DNA of 64,000 nucleotides from Streptomyces sp. NBC_00287. GTDB lineage: Bacteria > Actinomycetota > Actinomycetes > Streptomycetales > Streptomycetaceae. Shown in pieces: positions 1 through 8,773 of the stretch. The notes beneath the pieces are model-generated. The model did not search any database. It saw nothing but the letters and a program-made list of their open reading frames with translations, and had not been told where the DNA came from. Every line of letters begins with the position of its first letter. The stretch's first letter is position 1. Made by a program: the position numbers and the translations under genes. Where the stretch lies: the NCBI RefSeq assembly GCF_036173105.1, contig NZ_CP108053.1:1922001-1986000 (forward strand), in the 5' to 3' direction.

Positions 1-591
1 GACGGTGTCCAGCCAGTCGCCGAACTCCTCGGCGTTGGACACGGTGGCCGAGAGGGACACCAGGGTCACCGACTCGGGGAGGTGGATGATCACCTCTTCC
101 CATACGGCGCCCCGGAACCGGTCGGAGAGGTAGTGCACCTCGTCCATGACCACATAGCCCAGACCGATGAGGGTCTGCGAGCCCGCGTACAGCATGTTCC
201 GCAGCACCTCGGTGGTCATCACGACCACCGGGGCACCGGAGTTGACGCTGTTGTCGCCGGTGAGCAGACCGACCTTGTCCGCGCCGTAACGGCGGCACAG
301 GTCGGCGTACTTCTGGTTCGACAGCGCCTTGATGGGCGTCGTGTAGAAGCACTTCTTGCCCTGCTGCAGGGCGAGGTGGACGGCGAACTCGCCCACGATC
401 GTCTTGCCGGAACCGGTGGGGGCGGCCACCAGCACGCCCTTTCCTTCTTCGAGTGCCTGGCAGGACTCGATCTGGAAGGGGTCGAGGCCGAAGTCGTACA
501 TCTCGCGGAAGGAGGCGAGCGCGGTGGCCTGCTCGGCAGCCCGCAGACGGGCAGCCGCATACCGCTCGGCCGGTGAGAGGTCCTCTGTCAT
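1..591 (-). CDS. helY: DEAD/DEAH-box (Ski2/HelY-like) helicase, N-terminal 197 residues only
   Basis: This is an ATP-dependent RNA/DNA helicase of the HelY/Mtr4/Ski2 type. The gene runs off the left edge, so only 197 residues are visible. It starts at an ATG at 589-591 (MTEDLSPAERY). The visible part is the first RecA-like domain: Q-motif-like FGLDPFQ, Walker A APTGSGKT, motif Ia-like TTPIKALSNQK, motif II DEVH in VMDEVHYLSD, and motif III SATVSNAEEF. All key residues are intact. It is the last gene seen in a leftward series after the lipid kinase, 85 bp away with a hairpin between. Family assignment is firm; exact role and symbol are inferred. Confidence 0.88.
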   Translation of the reverse strand, partial: MTEDLSPAERYAAARLRAAEQATALASFREMYDFGLDPFQIESCQALEEGKGVLVAAPTGSGKTIVGEFAVHLALQQGKKCFYTTPIKALSNQKYADLCRRYGADKVGLLTGDNSVNSGAPVVVMTTEVLRNMLYAGSQTLIGLGYVVMDEVHYLSDRFRGAVWEEVIIHLPESVTLVSLSATVSNAEEFGDWLDTV

Positions 592-640
592 CGTGCTTTC
601 GAGCGTACCGGGCCCCACTGACAACAGGACGATCATTATC

Positions 641-670
641 CGGATCCGGTTTCCGCAAACCCCGGATCCG
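641..670 (-). terminator. Hairpin between the lipid kinase and helicase genes
   Basis: The arms CGGATCCGG (641-649) and CCGGATCCG (662-670) are perfectly complementary, and inner TTT/AAA bases can extend the stem with a two-base bulge. It lies just past the lipid kinase stop. There is no clear U-run, so it may be a weak terminator or processing site. Confidence 0.4.
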
Positions 671-676
671 CGCAGC

Positions 677-1567
677 TCACGGCCCTACGACCCGTACCGC
701 GCCCGGTATACAGCGCGCGGTGAGCGGCAGCGGCCCGAGCGGCTCCCCGTCGGCGTACCCGGTGATGCCCTCGGCGGCGATCTTCACCCGCGCGGCTCGG
801 ACGACGGTGACCTTGGGATGGTCGACGTGGCCGCCCCGGTAGACGCTCGGGAACACCCTCAGCAGGGTGGCGCGGGAGCAGTCCCCGACGATCGTGATGT
901 CGAACAGCCCGTCGGTGAGGTCGGCCCCGGGACAGATCCGCATGCCGCCGCCGTACGACGATCCGTTCCCGACCGCGACCAGCGTCGCCTCGATCTCCCG
1001 GACCTCGCCGCCGTCGAGCGTGATCCGGTACGGGAAGGGGCGGAAGGCGGCCAGCTCGGCGAGCATCGCGAGGTCGTACTTCAGGCGGCCGGTGGGCCAG
1101 CGCATGCGGTTGCCTCGGTCGTTGACCCGGGAGTCGAAGCCGGAGGCGAGGACGGTGCCGAACCAGCGGTCGTCGGCCTGTCCGAGGTCGATGTCGCGCA
1201 GCCGGGCGCCCTTGAGCGCCTCGGCGATCACCCGGCCCGCGGCGGCCGGGTCCAGCACGGGCAGGCCGAGGGCGCGGGCGAAGTCGTTGCCGGTGCCGAC
1301 GGCGACCAGGCCGAGGGGTGTGCGGGTGCCGGCGACGGCCTGGAGCGCGAGGTTGGCCATGCCGTCCCCGCCGACCGCGACCAGTGCCCCGGTGCCGTCC
1401 GCGACGGCGGCACGCGCGCGTGCGAGGGCGTCCTCGGCATCCGCCCCGATGACCGTCCGTACGGTGAATCCGGCCGCGCGGAACGCGGAAGCGGCCGGCT
1501 GCGCCGCATGAGCGCCCCGGCCGCGTCCGGCGGTGGGATTGACGAAGAGAGTGATCTCGCTGCTCAC
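677..1567 (-). CDS. Diacylglycerol kinase-family lipid kinase
   Basis: This 296-residue protein of the DagK/YegS/sphingosine-kinase fold probably phosphorylates diacylglycerol or a related lipid at the inner membrane face. It opens with the family's ITLFVNPTAGRGRG strand-loop. The nucleotide-binding GGDG is in VAVGGDGMANLA, and the second conserved block is VGTGNDFARALG. The C-terminal lid domain ends in YADGEPLG, which is typical of the family. The start is a GTG at 1565-1567. The stop is separated from tatC by only 31 bp, so they may be co-transcribed. Substrate cannot be told from sequence. Confidence 0.88.
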   Translation of the reverse strand: MSSEITLFVNPTAGRGRGAHAAQPAASAFRAAGFTVRTVIGADAEDALARARAAVADGTGALVAVGGDGMANLALQAVAGTRTPLGLVAVGTGNDFARALGLPVLDPAAAGRVIAEALKGARLRDIDLGQADDRWFGTVLASGFDSRVNDRGNRMRWPTGRLKYDLAMLAELAAFRPFPYRITLDGGEVREIEATLVAVGNGSSYGGGMRICPGADLTDGLFDITIVGDCSRATLLRVFPSVYRGGHVDHPKVTVVRAARVKIAAEGITGYADGEPLGPLPLTARCIPGAVRVVGP

Positions 1568-1598
1568 GGGTCAGACCCTATGAGCTGCCCCGCGATCT

Positions 1599-2552
1599 TC
1601 AGGTCACGTCGTCATAACCGTTGACCCGCTCCGTGGTCGCCTGCTCGGGCAGCGCCCGGCTGGCGGAGACGGTCTCGACCTCGCCGATCTCCTCGGGGGT
1701 GAGGTCGAGGTCGGAGGCCTCGTCGTCCGCGGGGCCCAGCGCGTCACGGCGGCGCCTGCGACGGTCGTTGAGCAGCGAGACGAAGGTCGCGGCGAAGTAC
1801 AGGATCCAGATGGGTCCGGCGAGCGCCAGCATGGTCAGCGGGTCGGTGCTCGGGGTCGCGAAGGCCGCGAACACGGTGATGCCCATGATCATGCCGCGCC
1901 ACCAGCCGAGCATGCGCTTGCCGGTGATGGCACCGCTGAAGTTCAGCATGACCAGCAGTAGCGGCAGCTCGAAGGAGAGACCGAAGACGATCACCATGCG
2001 GGTGACGAGGTCGAGCAGATCGTCCAGGGGCAGGAGGTTGTCGACGCCGAACGGCGTGAACTCGATCAGCACCTTCGCGGTGGTGGGCAGCACCTTGTAC
2101 GCGAAGAGGGCGCCCAGGAGGAAGAGCGGGAAGCCCGTGGCGACGAACCAGTACGCGTACTTCCGCTCGTGCCGGTGCAGGCCCGGGGCGACAAAGGCCC
2201 ACAGCTGGTACAGCCAGATCGGCGAGGCCAGGACGACACCGGCCATCAGCGACACCTTCAGCGCCAGCGTGAAGGGGGTGAGCAGACCGTTGATGGTGAT
2301 CTGCGCGCACGTCTCTTCGCTGGTGGTGTTGGCCAGCTCCTCGAAGCTCTTCGCGCAGCCGACCGACTCGAGGATCGGCTCCGTGAAGAAGCTGATGATG
2401 TCCATGTAGAAGAAGGCGGCGACGATCGTCACGGCGACGATGGCCAGCAGTGCCTTCGCGAGCCGGTTGCGGAGCTCACGAAGGTGTTCCGCGAGGGGCA
2501 TCCGCCCCTCGGGATCCTTCTCCTTCTCCTTGTTGCGGGCAGGCTTCAGCAA
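1599..2552 (-). CDS. tatC: Sec-independent (Tat) translocase subunit TatC
   Basis: TatC is the multi-spanning receptor of the twin-arginine translocase, which recognises RR signal peptides of folded proteins. The 317-residue product has the conserved cytoplasmic start MPLAEHLRELRNR, followed by six hydrophobic segments including SPIWLYQLWAFVAPGL and the periplasmic-side FTPFGVD region. The C-terminal tail (about the last 55 residues) is charged and acidic. The start chosen is a TTG at 2550-2552 (MLKPARNKEK); an internal ATG 17 codons later is possible. tatA lies 47 bp upstream, giving a tatAC unit. A likely client in this window is the Tat-signal protein at 38751-39710. Confidence 0.95.
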   Translation of the reverse strand: MLKPARNKEKEKDPEGRMPLAEHLRELRNRLAKALLAIVAVTIVAAFFYMDIISFFTEPILESVGCAKSFEELANTTSEETCAQITINGLLTPFTLALKVSLMAGVVLASPIWLYQLWAFVAPGLHRHERKYAYWFVATGFPLFLLGALFAYKVLPTTAKVLIEFTPFGVDNLLPLDDLLDLVTRMVIVFGLSFELPLLLVMLNFSGAITGKRMLGWWRGMIMGITVFAAFATPSTDPLTMLALAGPIWILYFAATFVSLLNDRRRRRRDALGPADDEASDLDLTPEEIGEVETVSASRALPEQATTERVNGYDDVT

Positions 2553-2599
2553 CCCACGTTCCCATCTCGTGCGGCGGGCCGGAGGTCACCGGCCCTGCG

Positions 2600-2890
2600 T
2601 CAGCGCTTGGTCGTGTCCGTCGGCTCGGTCACCGGGCGCGAGCTGGTCACGTCGCCGGGGGCCGCCTGGATGGTGCGCTGAGCCGGGGTCTGCTGGTCGT
2701 CGTTGGCCGGGGCCGACGGAGCGGACGCGTTGTCCTGGCCCTCGGACTTCATCGCCTTGGCCTCGCTCTTGAGGATGCGGGCGGACTTGCCGAGCGACCG
2801 AGCCATGTCCGGAAGCTTCTTCGCGCCGAACAGCAGGATGATGACGACGAGGATGAGAATGATCTCGGGAGCTCCGAGCCTTCCGAACAT
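2600..2890 (-). CDS. tatA: Sec-independent translocase subunit TatA
   Basis: TatA forms the protein-conducting assembly of the Tat system. The 96-residue protein has the signature layout: short N-terminus MFGRLGAPE, one transmembrane helix (about residues 9-22, [14 protein letters not shown]), hinge FGAKKLPD, an amphipathic helix ([20 protein letters not shown]), then a disordered polar tail. The ATG at 2888-2890 follows an AAGG about nine bases upstream. It is transcribed into tatC. The 260 bp upstream contain an 18-bp perfect palindrome reported separately. No tatB is seen nearby. Confidence 0.95.
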   Translation of the reverse strand: MFGRLGAPEIILILVVIILLFGAKKLPDMARSLGKSARILKSEAKAMKSEGQDNASAPSAPANDDQQTPAQRTIQAAPGDVTSSRPVTEPTDTTKR

Positions 2891-2930
2891 AAGTCTTTAC
2901 CTTCTCACCGAGGCGGCTTGGGTGGGGTGC

Positions 2931-2957
2931 TGTCCGACCGGTCGGACAAGTGTCCGA
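2931..2957. promoter_or_regulatory. 18-bp perfect palindrome plus repeated half-site upstream of tatA
   Basis: TGTCCGACCGGTCGGACA at 2931-2948 is a perfect palindrome. Three bases later TGTCCGA recurs at 2951-2957. It lies 40 bp before the tatA start. With no loop it is a poor terminator and a better protein-binding site. The binding protein is unknown. Confidence 0.4.
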
Positions 2958-3151
2958 GCGATCGTGTTGGCAGCGATCGTAACGCTCAGGGGTGAACGTG
3001 AGGCAATCCCCGTGCGTACTCCCGGTCCGCGGTCCGGGCCTCGTTCTCCGGGCCGCGACCAGCAGCGTACCTGGCACAGGCGTCCGGTTGACAGGGCGAA
3101 GTGGCCCAAAACGCATGCGGCGCAGGACTCACACCCGGTTCTCAGCCGGAC

Positions 3152-3346
3152 TCACAGGGAGTCCACAGCCCTGGCCGTGCTCACGGCCGCCCGTTCCAGG
3201 TCCTCCGCCGCCCTGTTGATGCGCTGAGCGGAGTCCGAGACCTGCCTGCCGAGGCGCTGTGCCTCCAGGAAGACCCGCACCGCGAGCACACCGAGCACGG
3301 CGAGACCCAGGAAACCCACAGCAATCGCGAACATCGGCCAGAACAT
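3152..3346 (-). CDS. Small single-pass membrane protein (64 aa)
   Basis: I do not recognise this protein by name. From the ATG at 3344-3346 it has an N-terminal transmembrane helix (MFWPMFAIAVGFLGLAVLGV) and then a roughly 40-residue amphipathic, heptad-like helix ending AAVSTARAVDSL. The layout resembles small DUF948-like membrane proteins. Its start is only 10 bp from the stop of the zinc-ribbon gene upstream, so the two are probably co-transcribed between pafC and tatA. Any link to Tat or PafBC is contextual only. Confidence 0.65.
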   Translation of the reverse strand: MFWPMFAIAVGFLGLAVLGVLAVRVFLEAQRLGRQVSDSAQRINRAAEDLERAAVSTARAVDSL

Positions 3347-3356
3347 GACGCCGAGC

Positions 3357-3638
3357 CTAGAGGGTCGAGTGCAGCCGCAGGGTGCGGACCCCACCGCCGG
3401 TGAGCAGCTCGACGACGCGCTCCCCGGCCGGTTTGCGCACGGCCGCGCCGCACTCCGGGCAGGTGAAGGAGTAGAAGGTGGTACGGCTCGTGGCCCCGAT
3501 GGCCAGCCGCAGGGCGCTCGCGGCGAGTTCGAACCGGCCCCGGCAGTCCGGACAGCCCGCCTTGAACACCACGGGGCTCACGCTTCTCATCCCGGCGAAA
3601 GCGGATGCGACGGACAGCACGGAATCACTCAAGCTCAT
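3357..3638 (-). CDS. Small zinc-ribbon-like protein (93 aa)
   Basis: A short protein with two CxxC pairs (GCPDC and TCPEC) about 38 residues apart, the pattern of a zinc ribbon. No enzymatic motif is seen. The start at 3636-3638 (MSLSDSVL) was preferred because AAAGGGG lies immediately upstream; a start at 3590 (MRSVSPVV) also fits. It follows pafC by 74 bp and precedes the small membrane protein by 10 bp. Such ribbons often bind nucleic acid or protein partners, but the role here is unknown. Confidence 0.65.
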   Translation of the reverse strand: MSLSDSVLSVASAFAGMRSVSPVVFKAGCPDCRGRFELAASALRLAIGATSRTTFYSFTCPECGAAVRKPAGERVVELLTGGGVRTLRLHSTL

Positions 3639-3712
3639 CCACCCCTTTGATTTGGTCGATCGCCTACGGGCGCTCTGTGCCGGTGTCGAGAGACACCGGC
3701 GCGCCCTGCGGC

Positions 3713-4720
3713 TCACTCCCGGATGCCGTTTCCTTGCGCGCCCTGCGCCTCGATCCCGTCGTATGCCGCCAAGGCCTCTCGCGCAGCCTTGCGGGCGCTC
3801 TCCGCCAGCTCGGGGGGCGCGACGATATGGCCGTCGCGGCCGAGCCGGAGGGCGAGGCGCTTGAGCGACGCCGGGTCGGGCGTACGCAGAGAGATACGCA
3901 GCCCGCCGTCCGGCAGCTCATCCGCACTGTCGTGCGGGTAGTACTCGGCGACCCAGCGCCCGCCCGGGCCGACCTCGACGACGACTTCCGGGTCCTCGGC
4001 GGCGGGCTGCACCAGCCCCTCCGAGAGGTCCCGCAGCTCGACCTCGGGCGGCGCGGACGGCTCGTCGAGGATCTTGATCTCGGCGACCCGGTCGAGCCGG
4101 AAGGTGCGGCGCGCCTCGGAGCGGCGGCACCAGGCCTCGACGTAGGTGTGTCCGACGCTGACCAGGCGGATCGGGTCGATCTCGCGCTCGGTGAGCTCGT
4201 CCCGGGCGGGCGAGTAGTAACGGATCCACAGCCGGCGGCGCTCCGAAATCGCGCGGTCGACGTCCGCGAAGACCCCGCCCTCGGACTCGAAGGTCACCGA
4301 AAGACGGGAACTGGCGCCGGCCGTCTCGCCGGCCGCGGTCTCCACCTTCGCGGTGGCCCGCAGCAACGCCTGCCGGTCGCTCTCACGCAGACCGGGCAGC
4401 GTGGAGACGGCGCGCGCGGCGACCAGCAGCGCCGTCGCCTCGTCGGAGGCGAGCCGCAGCGGCTCGGCCACATCATCGGGGTTGTGCCACCAGATGCGCT
4501 CGCCGTCGGTGTCGATGTCGAGCAGATCGCCACCGCGGAAGCTGGTGCCGCACATGGGCAGCACATCGAGGTCCGAGACCAGCTCGTCCTCGGTGATGCC
4601 GAAGGCGCGCGCGACGTCCTCGACCCGGGCGCCGGGGCGCTCCCTGAGATAGGTCACCAGGGAGAGCATCCGCCGGGTCTGGTCGATGGCGTTCACGGGC
4701 CTGACCGGTTTGCCTGCCAC
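3713..4720 (-). CDS. pafC: WYL-domain transcriptional regulator PafC
   Basis: PafC pairs with PafB to form the PafBC activator, which controls the LexA-independent DNA damage response in mycobacteria. The 335-residue protein has an N-terminal winged-HTH region (about residues 8-75, LSLVTYLRERPG to CGTSF), a WYL domain (LWIRYYSPARDELTEREIDPIRL, then YVEAWCRR and FRLDRV) and a C-terminal extension domain. The start chosen is a GTG at 4718-4720, 19 bp past the pafB stop, with GAGGAC just before it; an in-frame upstream start would overlap pafB. The adjacency of pafB and pafC is the family's usual arrangement. Confidence 0.88.
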   Translation of the reverse strand: MAGKPVRPVNAIDQTRRMLSLVTYLRERPGARVEDVARAFGITEDELVSDLDVLPMCGTSFRGGDLLDIDTDGERIWWHNPDDVAEPLRLASDEATALLVAARAVSTLPGLRESDRQALLRATAKVETAAGETAGASSRLSVTFESEGGVFADVDRAISERRRLWIRYYSPARDELTEREIDPIRLVSVGHTYVEAWCRRSEARRTFRLDRVAEIKILDEPSAPPEVELRDLSEGLVQPAAEDPEVVVEVGPGGRWVAEYYPHDSADELPDGGLRISLRTPDPASLKRLALRLGRDGHIVAPPELAESARKAAREALAAYDGIEAQGAQGNGIRE

Positions 4721-4739
4721 TGTCCTCGTCCGCTCCCCC

Positions 4740-5693
4740 TCAGCCCTTGGCCACGGCACGCAGCCGGTCCATCACATCGGCCCGCAGCTCGGCGGGTTCC
4801 AGCACGACCACGTCCGGCCCGAACTCCACCAGCCAGGCGTCCAGGCCGTGCCCGTACGGAATCTCCAACTCGTCCCAGCCGTCCTCGAGTTCCCGCACCC
4901 AGGTGGCTTTCGCCCGCAAGGGGTACCCCGAGCCGGAGCGCAGCCGGATCAGCGCCGAGCGGTCGGCGGTCTCGCCCGCCCAACTGGCCACCGTCTCGCG
5001 CACGGTGACGACGTCCGGTACGGGGGCGGTGAACTTGCCGCCGCGCGAGCGCACTTTGCCGGTGATCCGGGAGAGCCGGAAGACCCGCTCGGCTCCCCGG
5101 TCGCGGTCCCAGCCCGCCAGATACCAGTGGCCGCGCCAGCACTCCAGCGCCCATGGCTCGACATGCCGGGGCTCGGGGCGGGCGGCAGTGGCCTTGCGGT
5201 AGTCGAAGGCGACCGGGCGGCGGTCGCGGCAGGCCAGCATGAGCGGCTCGAAGGCGGCCTCGTGCACGGGGATCCGCGGCTCCAGAGCGCCATGGGTCTC
5301 GTACATGTCGACGTCCTCGGGCATTCCCGCCGCGCGCAGCTTCTGCAGGGCGCCGCTGGCGGCTCCGGCGAGCCGGGCCTGCTGCCACACCTTGGCGGCA
5401 AGGCCCAGGGCGGCGGCCTCCTCGGCGTCGAGGGTGATGGGGGGCAGCCGGTTGCTGTCGCGGCGGGCCATGTAGCCGACCTCGCCGTCGAGGCTCTCCA
5501 CGGTCTCGATGACCAGGCCGAGCTCGCGCAGATCGTCCTTGTCCCGCTCGAACATGCGGTTGAAGGAGTCGTCGCTCCCGGCTTCCAGATAGGCCTCGAT
5601 GGACTCACGCAGCTCGCGCTTGCTCAGTGGCCGCCGCGTCCCGAGCAGACACAGCGCCAGATTCATGAGCCGCTCGGCCTTGGCAATGGCCAT
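4740..5693 (-). CDS. pafB: WYL-domain transcriptional regulator PafB
   Basis: PafB is the second half of the PafBC regulator. The 317-residue protein begins with a winged HTH (MAIAKAERLMNLALCLLGTRRPLSKRELRE, recognition-helix region around SFNRMFERDKDDLRELG). A WYL domain follows (PVAFDYRKATA, HVEPWALECWRGHWYLAGWD, FRLSRI) and then the C-terminal domain. A possible promoter on this strand is TTGCCG (5754-5759) with TACGGT (5732-5737), a 16-bp spacer. In mycobacteria pafBC usually lie directly downstream of pafA; here two FKBP genes and two terminators intervene, so pafBC are probably expressed separately. Confidence 0.88.
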   Translation of the reverse strand: MAIAKAERLMNLALCLLGTRRPLSKRELRESIEAYLEAGSDDSFNRMFERDKDDLRELGLVIETVESLDGEVGYMARRDSNRLPPITLDAEEAAALGLAAKVWQQARLAGAASGALQKLRAAGMPEDVDMYETHGALEPRIPVHEAAFEPLMLACRDRRPVAFDYRKATAARPEPRHVEPWALECWRGHWYLAGWDRDRGAERVFRLSRITGKVRSRGGKFTAPVPDVVTVRETVASWAGETADRSALIRLRSGSGYPLRAKATWVRELEDGWDELEIPYGHGLDAWLVEFGPDVVVLEPAELRADVMDRLRAVAKG

Positions 5694-5766
5694 CGACGCC
5701 CTTCGCCTTCCCTATGGTCCTTAGACCGATGACCGTACCGCCCCCAGGTGGCGCGGCAAAAGCCGA

Positions 5767-5794
5767 GGGCCCATGCCCGGACAGGCATGGGCCC
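5767..5794 (-). terminator. Terminator after the cytosolic FKBP gene
   Basis: The arms GGGCCCATGCC (5767-5777) and GGCATGGGCCC (5784-5794) form an 11-bp perfect stem with a 6-nt loop, between the FKBP stop and the pafB start. Confidence 0.75.
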
Positions 5795-5837
5795 CAGGTG
5801 ATCGGGTCCGGTCGTACGACGATCAGACCCCAAGTGA

Positions 5838-6209
5838 TCAGACGCCGAGGAGGTCGACCACGAAGATCAGGGTCTCGCCCGGCTTGATGGCCGGCGTCGG
5901 GCTCTGGTTGCCGTAGGCGAGGTGCGCCGGGATGGTCAGCTGGCGGCGGCCGCCGACCTTCATGCCCTGCACGCCCTGGTCCCAGCCCTTGATGACGCGG
6001 CCGCCACCGAGCGGGAAGCGGAACGGCGTACCGCGGTTCCAGCTCGCGTCGAACTCCTCGCCGGTGCTGAAAGCGACGCCGACGTAGTGCACGGTGACGG
6101 TCTGGCCCGCCTCGGCCACCGCGCCGTCGCCCTCCCAGATGTCCTTGATCTCGAGGTCCGCCGGCGGCTCGCCACCCGGGAAGTCGATCTCCGGCTTGTC
6201 GATGCTCAC
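5838..6209 (-). CDS. FKBP-type peptidyl-prolyl cis-trans isomerase (cytosolic, 123 aa)
   Basis: A single-domain FK506-binding-type prolyl isomerase that should catalyse cis/trans isomerisation of X-Pro bonds. The hallmarks are visible: VTVHYVGVAFSTGEEFDASW, PFRFPLGGGRVIKGWDQGVQGMKVGG, HLAYGNQ, and terminal LIFVVDLLGV. No signal peptide is seen, so it is cytosolic. The start is the GTG at 6207-6209 (VSIDKPEIDF) with GGAG about nine bases upstream; a longer ORF reaches 6242 but adds non-family residues. It sits 61 bp after the exported FKBP gene and has its own terminator downstream. Confidence 0.92.
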   Translation of the reverse strand: MSIDKPEIDFPGGEPPADLEIKDIWEGDGAVAEAGQTVTVHYVGVAFSTGEEFDASWNRGTPFRFPLGGGRVIKGWDQGVQGMKVGGRRQLTIPAHLAYGNQSPTPAIKPGETLIFVVDLLGV

Positions 6210-6270
6210 GTGTTCAGCTCCATGCTTGTTGTGTAAAGCCAACGGTCACAGTCTTACATCCCCCGCGGGG

Positions 6271-7272
6271 TCACATCTTCGCCAGGATGTCGACCGAGAA
6301 GACCAGCGTGGAGTCCTTCTTGATGCCGCTGCCCTGCGGCGGGCTGTCGCCGTAACCCAGCTTCGGCGGGATGACGATGAGGACGCGGCTGCCGACCTTC
6401 TTGCCGGTCAGCCCCTGCGCCCAGCCCTTGACGACCTGCTGCAGCGAGAAGGAGACAAGCTGCTTGTTGGCGTAGCTGGAGTCGAACTCCTTGGCGCCGT
6501 CCCACAGCACGCCCTTGTACTGCACCAGCACGCTGTCCTCGGCGGCGACCTCCTCGCCGTCGCCCTCCAGGATGTAGCTCGCCACCAGCTCGGTCGGCGC
6601 GTCGGCGTCCGGGACCTCGATGGAGGGCGCCTTGCCGTCGGTGTTGGTGCCGACCTTCGGCAGGTCGATGTTGTCCTGGGCGACCTCGGTGCCCTTGGCG
6701 GAGCTCTTGGTGTTGAAGGTGCCCTGCACATCCACCACGAACACCAGTGTGTCGGTGCCCTTGATGCCCGCCTGGCTGTTGCCCTGCTCGCCGTAGCCCC
6801 AGGTCGGGGGGACGGCCATCTGGACTCGGCTGCCGACCTTCTTGCCGGCCAGGGCGTAGCGCCAGCCGTCGATGATGCTGCCCTGGGCGAGCTGGATGAC
6901 CAGCGGGGTCTTGCGGTCGTAGGAGTTGTCGAAGACCTTCGCCGTGGCCCAGACCTGGCCGAGGTAGTGGGCCTGGACGTAGTCGTTCTCCGCGACGGTC
7001 GTGCCGCCCCCCGCGATCACCGTCTTCACGGCGAGGTCCTTCGACGGGTCGCCACTGCCCTTGGCGACGGTCGGCTTCTCGTCGAACTTGGTGCCCGCGG
7101 TGATCGCCGGCAGCGGGCCGTCCACGATCTTCGGCGACGGCGCGGCCGAGGTCTCGGGGGCCGAGGGCGACGGGGTGTCGCTCGCCTCGCTCGAGCCGGA
7201 ATCCTCGTCCCCGCATGCGGCGAGCGTGGCGAGTCCTGCGGGTACGGCAATGAGAAGTGAGCGTCGGCGCAC
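6271..7272 (-). CDS. Lipoprotein with two FKBP-type prolyl isomerase domains
   Basis: A 333-residue secreted lipoprotein with a short basic signal and lipobox LAAC (cysteine about residue 20), then a Ser/Thr/Pro-rich linker and two FKBP domains. Domain 1 (about residues 85-190) carries VQAHYLGQVW, IDGWRYALAGKKVGSRVQM and WGYGEQG. Domain 2 (about 220-333) carries VLVQYKGVLWDG, VVKGWAQGLTGKKVGSRVLI and LGYGDSPP. It probably helps fold exported proteins at the outer membrane face. The start is a GTG at 7270-7272. Domain 2 is the better preserved domain. Confidence 0.9.
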   Translation of the reverse strand: MRRRSLLIAVPAGLATLAACGDEDSGSSEASDTPSPSAPETSAAPSPKIVDGPLPAITAGTKFDEKPTVAKGSGDPSKDLAVKTVIAGGGTTVAENDYVQAHYLGQVWATAKVFDNSYDRKTPLVIQLAQGSIIDGWRYALAGKKVGSRVQMAVPPTWGYGEQGNSQAGIKGTDTLVFVVDVQGTFNTKSSAKGTEVAQDNIDLPKVGTNTDGKAPSIEVPDADAPTELVASYILEGDGEEVAAEDSVLVQYKGVLWDGAKEFDSSYANKQLVSFSLQQVVKGWAQGLTGKKVGSRVLIVIPPKLGYGDSPPQGSGIKKDSTLVFSVDILAKM

Positions 7273-7335
7273 GGTGGGGGCCTCGTAATCGGTCGATCTT
7301 GTAGATGGAGTGCGCGCAACTCTACGGCGTGAGAA

Positions 7336-7364
7336 GGGCGCCGTACGGGAAACGTACGGCGCCC
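7336..7364 (-). terminator. Terminator after pafA
   Basis: GGGCGCCGTACG (7336-7347) and CGTACGGCGCCC (7353-7364) form a 12-bp perfect stem with a 5-nt loop, 38 bp past the pafA stop and before the FKBP lipoprotein gene. Confidence 0.8.
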
Positions 7365-7402
7365 GTGTTGCGTTCCGGCGTTGTTGAGCCGAAACGCAGC
7401 GG

Positions 7403-8764
7403 TCACATACCGGCGATCAGTTTCTCCACCCGGTCGTCCACGGAACGGAACGGGTCCTTGCACAACACGGTGCGCTGGGCCTGGTCGTTGAGCTTGAGGT
7501 GGACCCAGTCGACGGTGAAGTCCCGGCGCTGTTCCTGGGCCCTGCGGATGAAGTCGCCGCGCAGCCGGGCCCGAGTGGTCTGCGGCGGAACGGACTTGCC
7601 TTCGAAGATCTTCAAGTCATTGCAGATCCGGGCTGCTTGACCCTTCTTCTCCAGCAAGTAGTACAAGCCACGACGGCGGTGGATGTCGTGGTAGGCGAGG
7701 TCTATCTGCGCGACCCGGGGGTGCGACATGGTCATGTTGTTCTTGGCGCGGTAGCGCTCGATGAGCTTGTACTTCATGACCCAGTCGATCTCGGTGCCGA
7801 TGCGGTCGAGGTCCTCGGACTCGATCGAGTCCAGCGTGCGGCCCCACAGCTCCAGCACCTGCTCGACGGTGCCGGTGCGGATCCCGCGGCGCTCGCAGAA
7901 GTCCACGGCCTTCTCGTAGTACTCCCGCTGCACCTCCAGCGCGGAGGCCTCCCGGCCGCTGGCCAGACGCACCTTGCGCCGGCCGGTGATGTCATGGCTG
8001 ACCTCGCGGATCGCCCGGATCGGGTTCTCCAGGGTCAGATCCCGCATCACCGTGCCCGCCTCGATCATGCGCAGCACCAGATCGGTGGCCCCGACCTTGA
8101 GCAGCATGGTCGTCTCGGACATGTTGGAGTCGCCCACGATGACATGCAGCCGGCGGTAGCGCTCGGCGTCCGCATGCGGTTCGTCGCGGGTGTTGATGAT
8201 GGGCCGGGAGCGGGTCGTCGCCGAGGAGACGCCCTCCCAGATGTGCTCGGCGCGCTGGCTGACGCAGTACACGGCCCCGCGCGGGGTCTGCAGCACCTTG
8301 CCCGCACCGCACAGCAGCTGGCGCGTGACCAGGAACGGAATGAGGATGTCCGCGAGCCGGGAGAACTCCCCGTGCCGGGCCACCAGATAGTTCTCGTGGC
8401 AACCATATGAGTTGCCCGCCGAGTCGGTGTTGTTCTTGAAGAGGTAGACGTCGCCCGCGATTCCTTCCTCGTGCAGGCGTCGTTCGGCGTCTACCAGTAG
8501 CCCTTCCAGAATGCGTTCGCCGGCCTTGTCGTGGGTGACCAGTTCGATCACGTTGTCACATTCGGGTGTCGCGTATTCCGGATGTGAGCCCACGTCGAGA
8601 TAGAGGCGGGCGCCGTTCCGCAGAAAGACATTGCTGCTGCGGCCCCATGACACGACACGGCGGAAGAGGTACCGCGCCACCTCGTCAGGCGACAGACGGC
8701 GCTGTCCCCTGAACGTGCACGTGACGCCGTACTCGTTCTCCAGCCCGAAAATGCGGCGGTCCAT
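7403..8764 (-). CDS. pafA: Pup--protein ligase PafA
   Basis: PafA joins the C-terminal glutamate of Pup to substrate lysines, using ATP, and so marks proteins for the proteasome. The 453-residue length is normal. The carboxylate-amine ligase core is intact: metal-binding Glu9 in GLENEYG, catalytic-region Asp57 in [29 protein letters not shown], the [20 protein letters not shown] loop, and the C-terminal domain with [17 protein letters not shown]. The ATG at 8762-8764 lies 9 bp after the MFS gene stop and has no strong ribosome site. It is therefore likely co-transcribed with, and perhaps coupled to, the transporter gene. Confidence 0.97.
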   Translation of the reverse strand: MDRRIFGLENEYGVTCTFRGQRRLSPDEVARYLFRRVVSWGRSSNVFLRNGARLYLDVGSHPEYATPECDNVIELVTHDKAGERILEGLLVDAERRLHEEGIAGDVYLFKNNTDSAGNSYGCHENYLVARHGEFSRLADILIPFLVTRQLLCGAGKVLQTPRGAVYCVSQRAEHIWEGVSSATTRSRPIINTRDEPHADAERYRRLHVIVGDSNMSETTMLLKVGATDLVLRMIEAGTVMRDLTLENPIRAIREVSHDITGRRKVRLASGREASALEVQREYYEKAVDFCERRGIRTGTVEQVLELWGRTLDSIESEDLDRIGTEIDWVMKYKLIERYRAKNNMTMSHPRVAQIDLAYHDIHRRRGLYYLLEKKGQAARICNDLKIFEGKSVPPQTTRARLRGDFIRRAQEQRRDFTVDWVHLKLNDQAQRTVLCKDPFRSVDDRVEKLIAGM

Positions 8765-8773
8765 GACTGAACA

